Below are positions 34,525 through 42,746 of a stretch of 64,000 bases of DNA, piece after piece (the first letter of the stretch is position 1; every line of letters begins with the position of its first letter). This stretch comes from UBA1765 sp045629945 (GTDB taxonomy: Bacteria > Fibrobacterota > Fibrobacteria > Fibrobacterales > Fibrobacteraceae). Position numbers and translations under genes: made by a program. The stretch lies in the NCBI GenBank assembly GCA_045629945.1, contig JAZQSE010000030.1:9811-73810 (forward strand), written 5' to 3'. The notes beneath the pieces were generated by a model that saw nothing but the letters and a program-made list of their open reading frames with translations, searched no databases and was not told the DNA's origin.

Positions 34525-36279
34525 ATGTTTCTTGAAAAATATTCTTTTAAAGTTTTATTATTCGTTTTTGTTTTAGAAATGGTGTTTCCTGTTTTTATTA
34601 ATGGAACACCTTTAAAAGCAGAACATTCTTCTAAAGTTTCATTGGATTTTTCAGAGGCAGATATCAGAGATGTAGTGCGCGCGGTTTCGGGAGCTTATCA
34701 TATTCCAATAATTGTTGACCAAATCGTAAAAGCCAAAGTAACAGTTCATTTAGAAAATGTTGAAGTGTGGGATGCATTACATGCAATATGTGGGGCAAAT
34801 GGACTTTCCTTTAGACGAGAAAATGGTGTTTTCAGAATTCAAAAAGAAACAACAGGGAACAAAGATTTTTTTGCTTTACGAAATGGTAAAATAGATTTAA
34901 ATGTAAATGGAAAAGATTTAAAAGATTTTCTTCAAGAATTTTCAAAAAACACTGGGTTAAGTGTAGTTTTCCCGGCAGAAATAAAAGGGAATGTTTACGC
35001 AAACATACAAGGCGCTTCTCCAGAAGCGGCTTTGAGTACAATTCTTTCTGCGAATAAATATTCTCTTTTAGAAAGAGATTCTCTTTTTTTTGTTTCTCAA
35101 GGAAGCATAATTTCTAAAGAAAATGAATTAGAAGTTTTTAGAACAGGAAATAGTTTTTGCTTAAAAGCAGATGATGTTTCTATTGGAACAATTGTTCAAG
35201 AATTGGCAAAAAAAGCTTCAAAAAATATTGTGCTTTATACTGCAGCCGACGAGAATATTACATTATCACTTGATAGTGTTACATTAAATACGGCATTAGA
35301 AACCATTTTTAACGGAAGTCGTTATACTTATATTCTAAGTGAAAAAGGTGAAATTTTTGTAGGCGAAAAAGAGAAACAAGCGAATTTTCGAAAGACAAAA
35401 TTATTCCCTTTAAGATATTTGCCGGCAGTTAAAGCAGTAGAACTTTTAGAAAAAAGTTTTGGCGATAAAGGTGGAAAATATTTTGAAATAAAAGAACAAA
35501 ATGCTGTTTTACTTATTGGAAACGAAAGCGATATTACATTACAAGAAAATTTTTTGACAACACTTGATTTGCCTATTCCGCAAATTTTGTTGGAATGTTT
35601 AATTGTTGAGTTTAAAAAAGGCAATGCTTTTGAAATAGGGTTTCATAGTGGAAATTCTCGAAAAACAGGAGAAGCTGATTTAGGGTTTCGAGGTTATTTT
35701 TCGTTCCCTGGAAAAGATGTGCGTTTATTTGATGGTTATGGAAAAATTGGTGTTTTGCCCGATCAATTTATTTTAGAATTAGCTTCTTTAGAAGAAAAAA
35801 ATTTAGCTGAAGTTTTGGCTCGCCCGAGTATCAGTACGATGAATGGGACAAAAGCTGGAATTTTTGTAACGAATACAAGTTATTATCAAGTCAATCAGGT
35901 TTCGCCGGATGGTTATCCGATTGTTGATTATCGTTCTTTTAATGATGGAATTAGTTTAGAAATAACACCAACGGTTACACAGACTGGCGAAATAACCATA
36001 AATGTCTTGCCAGAAATAAAAACGTCTTCAAGAAGTTCTGGCGATGGGCCAAGAGACATCAGTACAAGAAATTTACAGACAACCATTTCTTTAAAAGATG
36101 GAGAAACATTGTGTCTAGGAGGGCTTTTACGAAAAACAACTTCAGAAGTATCTTCAGCAGTTCCTTTTTTAGGGAGCATTCCCTTGATAGGAAAATTCTT
36201 TAGTTATGTCTCCAAAGAAGAAGAAACATCTGAATTAGTGGTTTTTATAACGCCGAAAGTGTTGAAAAAGGAACCGTAA
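34525..36279 (+). CDS. Secretin of PilQ/GspD type with three N0-like repeats
   Basis: Outer-membrane channel subunit for a type IV pilus or type II secretion system. Signal-anchor sequence at about 1-30. Three tandem STN/N0-like units: 39-108 (VSLDFSEADIRDVVRAVSGAYHIP), 122-190 (DLNVNGKDLKDFLQEFSKNTGLSV) and 212-283 (DDVSIGTIVQELAKKASKNIVLY), each ending with a short strand. An N1-type segment follows (LFPLRYLPAVKAVELLEK), then the secretin core from about 412 with VPFLGSIPLIGKFFS and the final SELVVFITPKVL. The ATG at 34525 has GGGTGG upstream; an in-frame ATG 27 bases earlier has no spaced ribosome site. First gene of a six-gene operon; the next gene starts one base after its stop. Confidence 0.88.
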   Translation: MFLEKYSFKVLLFVFVLEMVFPVFINGTPLKAEHSSKVSLDFSEADIRDVVRAVSGAYHIPIIVDQIVKAKVTVHLENVEVWDALHAICGANGLSFRRENGVFRIQKETTGNKDFFALRNGKIDLNVNGKDLKDFLQEFSKNTGLSVVFPAEIKGNVYANIQGASPEAALSTILSANKYSLLERDSLFFVSQGSIISKENELEVFRTGNSFCLKADDVSIGTIVQELAKKASKNIVLYTAADENITLSLDSVTLNTALETIFNGSRYTYILSEKGEIFVGEKEKQANFRKTKLFPLRYLPAVKAVELLEKSFGDKGGKYFEIKEQNAVLLIGNESDITLQENFLTTLDLPIPQILLECLIVEFKKGNAFEIGFHSGNSRKTGEADLGFRGYFSFPGKDVRLFDGYGKIGVLPDQFILELASLEEKNLAEVLARPSISTMNGTKAGIFVTNTSYYQVNQVSPDGYPIVDYRSFNDGISLEITPTVTQTGEITINVLPEIKTSSRSSGDGPRDISTRNLQTTISLKDGETLCLGGLLRKTTSEVSSAVPFLGSIPLIGKFFSYVSKEEETSELVVFITPKVLKKEP

Positions 36280-36280
36280 A

Positions 36281-37354
36281 ATGATAATAGAAAAATGCGG
36301 TTTTGAAAAAGTGGCGTTTGTAGATGTAGAATTGGCAATGATTGAAATTTGCTTGCCTTTTGACAAAATACTTTCTTTTCAAGAAATGGAAATAGAATTG
36401 CAAAAGAATTTCCCAACAAGAATTCTTGGAAAAGATAAATTAGTGCCGGTACCTTTATTTTCTTTTAATACTGCCGAAGGCCGTGTTCATCGTATAGTTG
36501 TATTTTTTATTTCAAAAGAAAATTCTTTAGAAAAAAAAGCGGATAGAGTTTTGCCATTCATAGCGGCTTTAACCAAAGCTGCAGAAAATATAATGCAAAA
36601 AAAAGAAGGCGGAGAAAATCTTTTATTTTGGAAAATCCATAAAGGAACTTTTTTTGCCTTGCTTTTTTGGGAGGGACATTTAGTTTATTTGTGGCGAGAA
36701 TATTGTGAAAACTTGAAAGGAGTTTCTGCTCGGCTAGAACAGATTCAAAAATTTTTAAAAGATAAATCGGTTCTTTTTAAAGGCGTTCCTTTTGTTGTTT
36801 TTGAAGCAAATCCAATAGAGGGGGATTTTTTATTTAAAGAATCGGCAAAAGATTTTTTCTGGAGAAATGTTGATTTAGAAAGCTCAAAATTTTGGAAACC
36901 TCTTTTTAAAGCGAGAATGCTGAAGATAGTTTCTTTGTTGATTTTTTTGGGGATATTGTTTTTTACTCTTGGCTTTTTAAATCAAGCCAAAGAAAAATCT
37001 TTTTTAAGTGTAAAAGAAAATTTGGCGAAAGAAATAGAGATTAAACAGAATACTTTTCAGGGTAAACTTCAAGAATGGAAAGAAATCCCCTGGGTAAAAG
37101 ATTTTCCATTTTTCCCGCAAGAGCTTTTTTCATTAGTGGGTTTTAAAGGTGAAAACTTTCAACGATTTCGGGGAGAACGTTTGCAAGGGAAATGGAAACT
37201 TTTATTAGAATATTCTTCGGAAAATTCTTTTTCGGAAAGCTTTCTGAAGAGCACTTTAGAAAATGCGCATTTAAAGGAGTTCAGGATTCAAGAACGTAAA
37301 TGGAAAGGTGAAAACCTGGAAACAGGGGTTTTAGAAGGTTTTTATGTTCCGTAA
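36281..37354 (+). CDS. GspL/PilN-like inner-membrane assembly protein
   Basis: 357 residues: a soluble N-terminal part (about 1-210, mixed alpha/beta), one membrane helix near 215-236 (MLKIVSLLIFLGILFFTLGFLNQ) and a short periplasmic part beginning with a coiled-coil-like stretch. The layout matches fused PilM/PilN or GspL proteins, which dock the secretin subcomplex to the inner membrane. No single motif proves this; position and topology do most of the work. Its 3' end overlaps the next gene by 11 bp. Confidence 0.55.
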   Translation: MIIEKCGFEKVAFVDVELAMIEICLPFDKILSFQEMEIELQKNFPTRILGKDKLVPVPLFSFNTAEGRVHRIVVFFISKENSLEKKADRVLPFIAALTKAAENIMQKKEGGENLLFWKIHKGTFFALLFWEGHLVYLWREYCENLKGVSARLEQIQKFLKDKSVLFKGVPFVVFEANPIEGDFLFKESAKDFFWRNVDLESSKFWKPLFKARMLKIVSLLIFLGILFFTLGFLNQAKEKSFLSVKENLAKEIEIKQNTFQGKLQEWKEIPWVKDFPFFPQELFSLVGFKGENFQRFRGERLQGKWKLLLEYSSENSFSESFLKSTLENAHLKEFRIQERKWKGENLETGVLEGFYVP

Positions 37355-38114
37355 AAGAATCAAAATTATAATATGGCTTTTGTTGCCCTCGCTTATTTTA
37401 CTAGCTGGTTTTAGTTTCTGGCTTTATACTTGTGTGAAAGAAAATACTAACAGGGATTTAAACATTTATAAAAAAGAAATTTGGCAAATTGAAAAGCAGA
37501 CCGATTCGTTGCAAAAACTGCATTTAAATATGCCGGCATTTTCTGTTGTGGATTTTGAGCCAAAAAGGGTTAGAAAATGCCTTTTAAAATATTCAAAAGA
37601 AATTTTATTTTTCCAAATGGATTCAGTTTCTTTGAACGGGCGCGTGCAAGGGGCGTTTAACGAGTTGATTTTTTTACTTAGCGAATTATCAAATTTTGCC
37701 CCTCAGATTATTTTGTATTCATTTCAAATGCATAAATTAAATAGCATCTGGCAATTGGATTTTTCTTTAGGGCCACTTTTGCCCAAAATGGAAATCATTC
37801 AGCCCAGTTTTATTTCTCTTGATTCTTTAGAAAAGCGTTGGCATGTTCCAAAAGTTCAAAAATTTATTCAAAGCAAAGAAAAACGAAACAAAAATATTTT
37901 GCTAACAAATAAAATTCAAGAAAAATGTATGAAACAAAATTTTAAAATTCTTGGAGTTGTAGCAGGCTATTCTTGTTTAATAGAAACACCTACCGGAAAA
38001 GAAATGATTTTACAAGGTGAGTTTTTTAATGGGTATCGGGTAGATTCTGTTTTCAATCATTCAGTGCTTTTTCGTTGTGGAAATGAAACATGGTTAAAGG
38101 AAGTTGGAAAATGA
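37344..38114 (+). CDS. PilO/GspM-like protein with possible GspC/PilP-like end
   Basis: 256 residues. An N-terminal membrane helix (IIIWLLLPSLILLAGFSFWLY), a coiled-coil-like stretch (about 35-60, EIWQIEKQTDSLQKL), then a ferredoxin-like region as in PilO/GspM. The end (FKILGVVAGYSCLIETPTGKEMILQGEFFNGYRVDSV) resembles the small beta domain of GspC/PilP that touches the secretin. If right, this protein joins two roles usually held by separate proteins. Overlaps its neighbours on both sides. Confidence 0.5.
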   Translation: MFRKRIKIIIWLLLPSLILLAGFSFWLYTCVKENTNRDLNIYKKEIWQIEKQTDSLQKLHLNMPAFSVVDFEPKRVRKCLLKYSKEILFFQMDSVSLNGRVQGAFNELIFLLSELSNFAPQIILYSFQMHKLNSIWQLDFSLGPLLPKMEIIQPSFISLDSLEKRWHVPKVQKFIQSKEKRNKNILLTNKIQEKCMKQNFKILGVVAGYSCLIETPTGKEMILQGEFFNGYRVDSVFNHSVLFRCGNETWLKEVGK

Positions 38115-39055
38115 ATCGAGGAGCTTCTTTGCCAATTGTTTTAGCCATTCTTTTTTCTTTACTCCCATTGAGTATGGTTTTAATTTCTTTGTCGGATAAT
38201 GGAATGCAAGGGATTCTTGTAGAGCATAAACGATTTCAGGAATTGTATAAAGCCGAAGCCTCAATTTATGCCAGATTATATGCTTTGCCAATAAAAAATT
38301 TGTTCAATGTCCGTATCCAAGAAAATGGTTTTTGGGATAAAGCTTGTGTAAATCTTTTTCAAGGTGAATTATGTGCTGTTTATGGTTCGGGTTTTGAAAG
38401 TTATCATTTTTTAAAGAATAATTTAGAATTGCAAGAGGCTTTTCAATCTAGACTTTTATCATTGAAAAATGCTTTATTTATACGAGATACATTGTACGGG
38501 AATCGTTATTTTGAACGATTGCCTTCAGAATGTTTTGCTGTAGAAAATGGAGATGTTCGTGTTCAGTTGGATTCTTCGTTAAATAAGGCCTGCATTTTTT
38601 GTTCAGGTGATATTTTATTTCGAGGAAATGGTGTTATTGATACGCTTATGCTTTTCGGTGGTGGAGCTATTCGCCTAGAAGGCGAATGGCGTGTGCGCCA
38701 TTTAGAAGCGCACACGAGTGAAAAAATTTCACTCACCACCGTAAAATTCCAAGGAGTTGTAAGCGCAAGAGAAGTGGCGTTAGAAAACAGAACTGTTGGC
38801 GAGTATCCCTCTATTATTGCTTTAATGCCTGCAAGTTGGAATGAAAAAACAGCAATTGAAATCCAATATGGTTCACATTTCATAGGGACATTATGGAATG
38901 CAGAACTTCATTCAGAAATAGATATTTCGCCAAATAAAAATAACAAAGCCAATATTTTAGGTTTTTCAAATATCTGGGAATTGAAAAAAGATATCCCCAT
39001 ACCGACATTTTTTGGAGAACATTCAGGCACTCCCATTATATTGGAGTGGTTATGA
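38111..39055 (+). CDS. PilX/GspK-like pseudopilin with beta-solenoid-like body
   Basis: 314 residues. The N terminus MNRGASLPIVLAILFSLLPLSMVLISLSDNG has the prepilin-type Gly followed by a hydrophobic helix without Glu5, as in PilX and GspK. The body (about 165-240: ACIFCSGDILFRGNGVIDTLMLFGGGAIRLEGEWRV...) shows short repeated strands like a small beta-solenoid. The ATG at 38111 overlaps the preceding stop as ATGA, which decides the start. A functional cousin of the giant PilX-like protein at 53-61 kb. Confidence 0.65.
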   Translation: MNRGASLPIVLAILFSLLPLSMVLISLSDNGMQGILVEHKRFQELYKAEASIYARLYALPIKNLFNVRIQENGFWDKACVNLFQGELCAVYGSGFESYHFLKNNLELQEAFQSRLLSLKNALFIRDTLYGNRYFERLPSECFAVENGDVRVQLDSSLNKACIFCSGDILFRGNGVIDTLMLFGGGAIRLEGEWRVRHLEAHTSEKISLTTVKFQGVVSAREVALENRTVGEYPSIIALMPASWNEKTAIEIQYGSHFIGTLWNAELHSEIDISPNKNNKANILGFSNIWELKKDIPIPTFFGEHSGTPIILEWL

Positions 39056-39363
39056 AAAAAGGCTATTCTTTATTAGAAGTTCTTGTGTCAGCATTGCTTT
39101 TAAATTTGGGGATTTATTTGTCTATGCAAGTCCATCAACATTCCTTGCTGATTGAAAAACGACATAAGCAAGAAAAAGAAAAATTTCTTTTGCAAATAGC
39201 AACATTTGATTCTCTAGTAAAGACTCAACCATTATGTAAGCCAGAAACAATAGAAAAAGAATCTCTTCACTTTCATATAGAACCTGTATCTACAAATCCT
39301 CCTTTTGTTCGGGTTGAAGTCAAAGGAAAAACTCTGTGGAGACTTATTCCATGCAAAATTTAA
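39052..39363 (+). CDS. Small PilV/GspI-like pseudopilin
   Basis: 103 residues. Prepilin signature MKKGYSLLEVLVSALLLNLGIYLSM: cleavage after Gly, Glu at position 5 of the mature protein, then a hydrophobic helix. The remaining ~75 residues form a short head with two Cys (PLCKP and IPCKI) that could make a disulfide. Overlaps the upstream gene as ATGA. Very small for the family. Confidence 0.75.
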   Translation: MKKGYSLLEVLVSALLLNLGIYLSMQVHQHSLLIEKRHKQEKEKFLLQIATFDSLVKTQPLCKPETIEKESLHFHIEPVSTNPPFVRVEVKGKTLWRLIPCKI

Positions 39364-39578
39364 AACGCGGTTTTACACTAATTGAAATGGCAAGTGCTGC
39401 TTTAGCGTCTGCCATTTTAATCTTTTCGGCATTATATTTTTTTACAAGTGAACTCTATGTTATCAATCAAAAACACAAAGCACGGGAAACTTCTCTTGAA
39501 CAAAGTTTAGATTCGCTACGTCTTTTGCGGAAATCAACAATACGCAAAAAGATTATCCCCAGAAATTTTCAGCAATAA
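39351..39578 (+). CDS. Very small PilW/GspJ-like pseudopilin
   Basis: 75 residues, starting inside the previous gene (13-bp overlap). MQNLKRGFTLIEMASAALASAILIFSALYFF is a standard type III prepilin start with Glu5. Only about 45 residues follow, mostly helical and basic, so it has almost no globular head. It could be truncated, or a short capping pseudopilin. Last gene of the operon before a terminator. Confidence 0.7.
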   Translation: MQNLKRGFTLIEMASAALASAILIFSALYFFTSELYVINQKHKARETSLEQSLDSLRLLRKSTIRKKIIPRNFQQ

Positions 39579-39603
39579 AAAAGCGCCATTCACGGCGCTT
39601 TTA
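39577..39603 (+). terminator. Bidirectional terminator between the pseudopilin operon and the GT2 gene
   Basis: AAAAAGCGCC (39578-39587), loop ATTCAC, GGCGCTTTTA (39594-39603). A T-run on the plus strand and an A-run before the stem allow use by both converging genes. Confidence 0.85.
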
Positions 39604-39609
39604 AAACGA

Positions 39610-41142
39610 TTAAGCTTGTTGAACATTTAGTTGTTTTTTAATGCGATGTGTTTCTATCAGGTTAGATATGTAATGCATAAAACTCAACACACCAACCATC
39701 AAGAATCCAATAGCATACAAACCAATAAATGGTCCAATAATAAACTTCTGGGCACCAATATATTCAAGAAGCCCAAAGATACAATAAACGCCAATTAAAA
39801 TTTCAATGAGAGCTAGCAATGGGAACTTTTGAGCATAATGGCTAAGAGACTTAGCTCCTTTCTTAGGTGTTCTGACAAAAGCACCTTTAAAGCCAAGAAC
39901 TGCAGAAAGTACGGCACGTGTGTTACTTACAGCAATCCCAACACCAAGAGCCATAAGAATTGGGAAAGAAAGAATTCTCATTTTCCAACCGACATAGCCC
40001 GAGCAACGTTGGGCAACAAGGTAAAGAACAGAAGGAGCAATAGCAGCAAGAAGAATAAATGAGAAACCAACTAAATACATCCAATCTGGTAAACCTTTAA
40101 TAGGTTCATACCAAGCAAGTAGTGGTAAAGAGAAAAGAGCGGTAAACAACATGCAAGGGTGGATAGAATAGTGTGTGGTGTGCATAATAGCGCCAAGTTT
40201 AATTTTAAATGGAACCTTTGCACGCAAAACTTTTGGAAGAATTTTCTTAGCAGTCTGGATAGAACCTTTTGCCCAGCGGAATTGTTGGGCTTTGAATGCA
40301 TTGATGTCGTTAGGAAGTTCTGCAGGTACAATAACATCAAAGACAAACTTCATTTTCCAACCAGCCAACTGACTTCTGTAAGACAAGTCCATATCTTCTG
40401 TTAAAGTATCACCTTCCCAACCACCAGCGTCGTCAATAGCTTGTCTACGCCAAACACCAGCAGTTCCGTTGAAGTTCATAAAGAGATTGCCCCAACTGCG
40501 AGCGGATTGTTCAACGACAAAGTGACCATCGATACCAATTGATTGAGCAAGAGTCAAACCAGATTCCATGCGGTTCAAGTGGCCCCAACGACCTTGAACT
40601 AGCCCCACATGTTCGTCCATAACCATATAAGGAATCGTCTTCAACAAGAAATCTTTTTCAGGAACAAAATCGGCGTCAAATATGGCCAAGAAATTACCAC
40701 GGGCAACCACCATACCTTCTTTCAATGCACCGGCTTTATAATCTTTACGGATAGTTCTGTGAATGAGTTTAATATCATAACCGCGGGCTTGCATTTCTGC
40801 AACTTTGCGTTTTGTAACTTCGTAACATTCGTCAGTGGAATCATCAAGGACTTGGATTTCGTGTTTGTCTTTTGGATAGTCCATAGCACAAACAGCTTCA
40901 ATCAAACGTTCTACGCAATTAGCTTCATTGAAAACAGGGAGTTGGGTTGTAACAACAGGAAGTTCGTCTAAAGAATGTTCTCGGTAAAACTTGAGAATAT
41001 TTTTTCTGTCGGTGAGGCGAACACGACGGCTATTTTTTAGGAAAAGGTAAATGCTTGCGTAACAATTGAAACCATAAGCGACAAGGCCCACACCGGCTAT
41101 CACATAAATAACAAAAATTACATTTAGTAGAAACTGACTCAT
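39610..41142 (-). CDS. Membrane GT2 glycosyltransferase (cellulose synthase-like)
   Basis: Processive-type family 2 transferase in the inner membrane, probably making a beta-linked polysaccharide or glycolipid. 510 residues with one N-terminal membrane helix and three to four C-terminal ones. D,D,D,QxxRW signature: VLDDSTDE, FDADFVP, TEDMDLSYR and QQFRWAKGS. The sequence is closer in outline to the CslA/mannan synthase and BcsA-like group without a PilZ domain. No synthase partner genes are next to it. Divergent from the 171-residue gene. Confidence 0.85.
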   Translation of the reverse strand: MSQFLLNVIFVIYVIAGVGLVAYGFNCYASIYLFLKNSRRVRLTDRKNILKFYREHSLDELPVVTTQLPVFNEANCVERLIEAVCAMDYPKDKHEIQVLDDSTDECYEVTKRKVAEMQARGYDIKLIHRTIRKDYKAGALKEGMVVARGNFLAIFDADFVPEKDFLLKTIPYMVMDEHVGLVQGRWGHLNRMESGLTLAQSIGIDGHFVVEQSARSWGNLFMNFNGTAGVWRRQAIDDAGGWEGDTLTEDMDLSYRSQLAGWKMKFVFDVIVPAELPNDINAFKAQQFRWAKGSIQTAKKILPKVLRAKVPFKIKLGAIMHTTHYSIHPCMLFTALFSLPLLAWYEPIKGLPDWMYLVGFSFILLAAIAPSVLYLVAQRCSGYVGWKMRILSFPILMALGVGIAVSNTRAVLSAVLGFKGAFVRTPKKGAKSLSHYAQKFPLLALIEILIGVYCIFGLLEYIGAQKFIIGPFIGLYAIGFLMVGVLSFMHYISNLIETHRIKKQLNVQQA

Positions 41143-41258
41143 TTGTTATGTCTACCTTGTTGTAAAACTTAAGCGCAAATATAGAAAGGATTCTCTGACT
41201 TTTCTACATTTTTCATAAAAAGACACAGCTTTTTAAATGATTTGTTGGTGACAAAAGG

Positions 41259-41774
41259 GTGAAAAAGCGAGAAATATTGCAAAAATGGGCGAAAAACGGT
41301 AAAAATAGCGAAGGATTCTCAGAAAGTCTTCGTTCATTACTTTTTTTTGCTGTAAAAGAGGCATTAAAGAGAAAATTCCCCGAAAAAACGCTGATTTCGC
41401 CAGAAAAAGCATTTTCTGAAGTTTTGCCTGAAAATCCGCATTTGCTAAGTTGGTTTTCTTTTCCTGAACGTTATGAGTCAGAAATTCTTGATTTTGCCGT
41501 AGAACCGCAGTTGGAATTTTTGGTGACAAACGATAAAAAAGTGTTTTTTGAAGAAGATTTGAGGAGTTTTTCTTGCCCGGAAGCTTCTATTCGGGCCCGG
41601 ATTTTACTTTCTGCATTGCCAGCTAATTCAGAAGTTTGTTTGTTGGTTTCTGGAGGGAATCCTATAGAAAACGTGCCGGCTGCATTAATTGCAGATGGCT
41701 GTTTAATTCAAAAAAGAGAAAAAAAAGGCAATTTCTGGAAGATTTTTGTACTTAAACAGAATGAAGTTAAGTAG
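41259..41774 (+). CDS. Unknown protein, GTG start
   Basis: 171 residues, not recognised. The start is GTG at 41259, preceded by AAAAGG. A basic helical N terminus (KKREILQKWAKNGKN) and an alpha/beta C-terminal half (EVCLLVSGGNPIENVPAALIADGCLIQKREKKGNFWKIFVL) give no known motif. First of three short unknown genes in tight succession (gap of 11 bp to the next). Confidence 0.55.
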   Translation: MKKREILQKWAKNGKNSEGFSESLRSLLFFAVKEALKRKFPEKTLISPEKAFSEVLPENPHLLSWFSFPERYESEILDFAVEPQLEFLVTNDKKVFFEEDLRSFSCPEASIRARILLSALPANSEVCLLVSGGNPIENVPAALIADGCLIQKREKKGNFWKIFVLKQNEVK

Positions 41775-41785
41775 ATTCCATAAGA

Positions 41786-42385
41786 ATGGAAAACAGAACT
41801 TTAGTTATTGCCGATGAAATGTCCGGCCCCGGCGGCGAAGCCGCGGAGCTCTTTTCGCAGTTGCTTTTGTGTCTTGAACCAGAACGTCCAAGGCAATTTG
41901 TTTTTAACACGCCATTATATGGTAGCATAGAAAGTCTGTATTCTAAGCAAGAATTAGATATTATTGGTAAACAAGCTGGCCGGATTATTTTTGGTGTGGG
42001 CTTAAGAGAGTTACGTCGGGGAGTTCCGCCCGAAGAATTGTTTAACCTATTTAGAAAACTTATTCTAGATGTGTCTGTAAGGACATCGGGTGAAATTTAT
42101 TTAGTGACTATCCCAGAAGCAGCGTCTCCGGATACGCCTTTCTCTATAAACCATTGGAATGATTTAATCGGAACGCTTCAGTCTTCAAATATTATTTTGC
42201 TTGATTTTGCAAAAGAAGAAAGTTTATTTCAACAACGCCAATTAGCACGAGGTAAATTTGTTCGCAATCTCTGGAATGAAAAGGGAGAACCGACGCCTAT
42301 GTGTTTGACCTTGTTAGCATTGTTTCTTCAAAAATCTTTCATGAAAAAATCCATACCTGAAATAGGTACATCCAAGGAGGCATAA
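41786..42385 (+). CDS. Unknown cytoplasmic protein
   Basis: 199 residues. An alpha/beta protein with conserved-looking N terminus RTLVIADEMSGPGGEAAELFSQLL and a strand-turn IYLVTIPEAASPDTPFS; the outline recalls a Rossmann or SGNH-like sandwich but no catalytic motif is certain. Its stop shares a base with the start of the next gene (TAATG), so translation is coupled. Confidence 0.55.
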   Translation: MENRTLVIADEMSGPGGEAAELFSQLLLCLEPERPRQFVFNTPLYGSIESLYSKQELDIIGKQAGRIIFGVGLRELRRGVPPEELFNLFRKLILDVSVRTSGEIYLVTIPEAASPDTPFSINHWNDLIGTLQSSNIILLDFAKEESLFQQRQLARGKFVRNLWNEKGEPTPMCLTLLALFLQKSFMKKSIPEIGTSKEA

Positions 42386-42642
42386 TGGCTACTTTTGATA
42401 ATATCGCTCAGGAAAAAAGCAAAGTAAAGGTTTGTGACCGCTGCCATCAGGAAGCGCCTTTAAAGACTATTCGGGTAAGGCGAATTGAACGAACGGATGG
42501 AGCTGCTTCTTGTGGTATGGTAACACTTCATTATTGCGAAGCTTGCCTTTTGAAAAACAAGCAAAACGATAAAACAGCAGTTTTACCTTCAAACAAACAA
42601 CTCAAAAATATGCTCCGTAACGCCAAAAAAGGGCTTTTGTAA
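42385..42642 (+). CDS. Small zinc-ribbon-like protein
   Basis: 85 residues with two Cys pairs, CDRC near residue 13 and CEAC near 51, spaced as in a treble-clef or zinc-ribbon fold, with a basic C terminus. AAGGAGG lies just before the ATG, a strong ribosome site. Possibly a small regulator or an accessory to the preceding unknown protein; family not recognised. Confidence 0.6.
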   Translation: MATFDNIAQEKSKVKVCDRCHQEAPLKTIRVRRIERTDGAASCGMVTLHYCEACLLKNKQNDKTAVLPSNKQLKNMLRNAKKGLL

Positions 42643-42704
42643 TTTTTTTTAAATAAAAATCATTTTACTCCCTTTTCGTTAGAAATGATTCATACTAAAT
42701 TTGG

Positions 42705-42722
42705 GCGGTCTTTGTAGACCGC
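42705..42722. other. Hairpin upstream of the SulP gene
   Basis: GCGGTCT (42705-42711), loop TTGT, AGACCGC (42716-42722), followed by ATTTTCT and the SulP ribosome site. It could end the preceding unknown operon or form the leader of the SulP mRNA; the T-run is weak. Confidence 0.45.
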
Positions 42723-42746
42723 ATTTTCTAAAGAAAAAGGAATATT

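Noticed and set aside
41233..41529. 98-codon minus-strand frame
   Set aside because: Antisense to the 171-residue gene, which has a ribosome site, a start and coupled neighbours.
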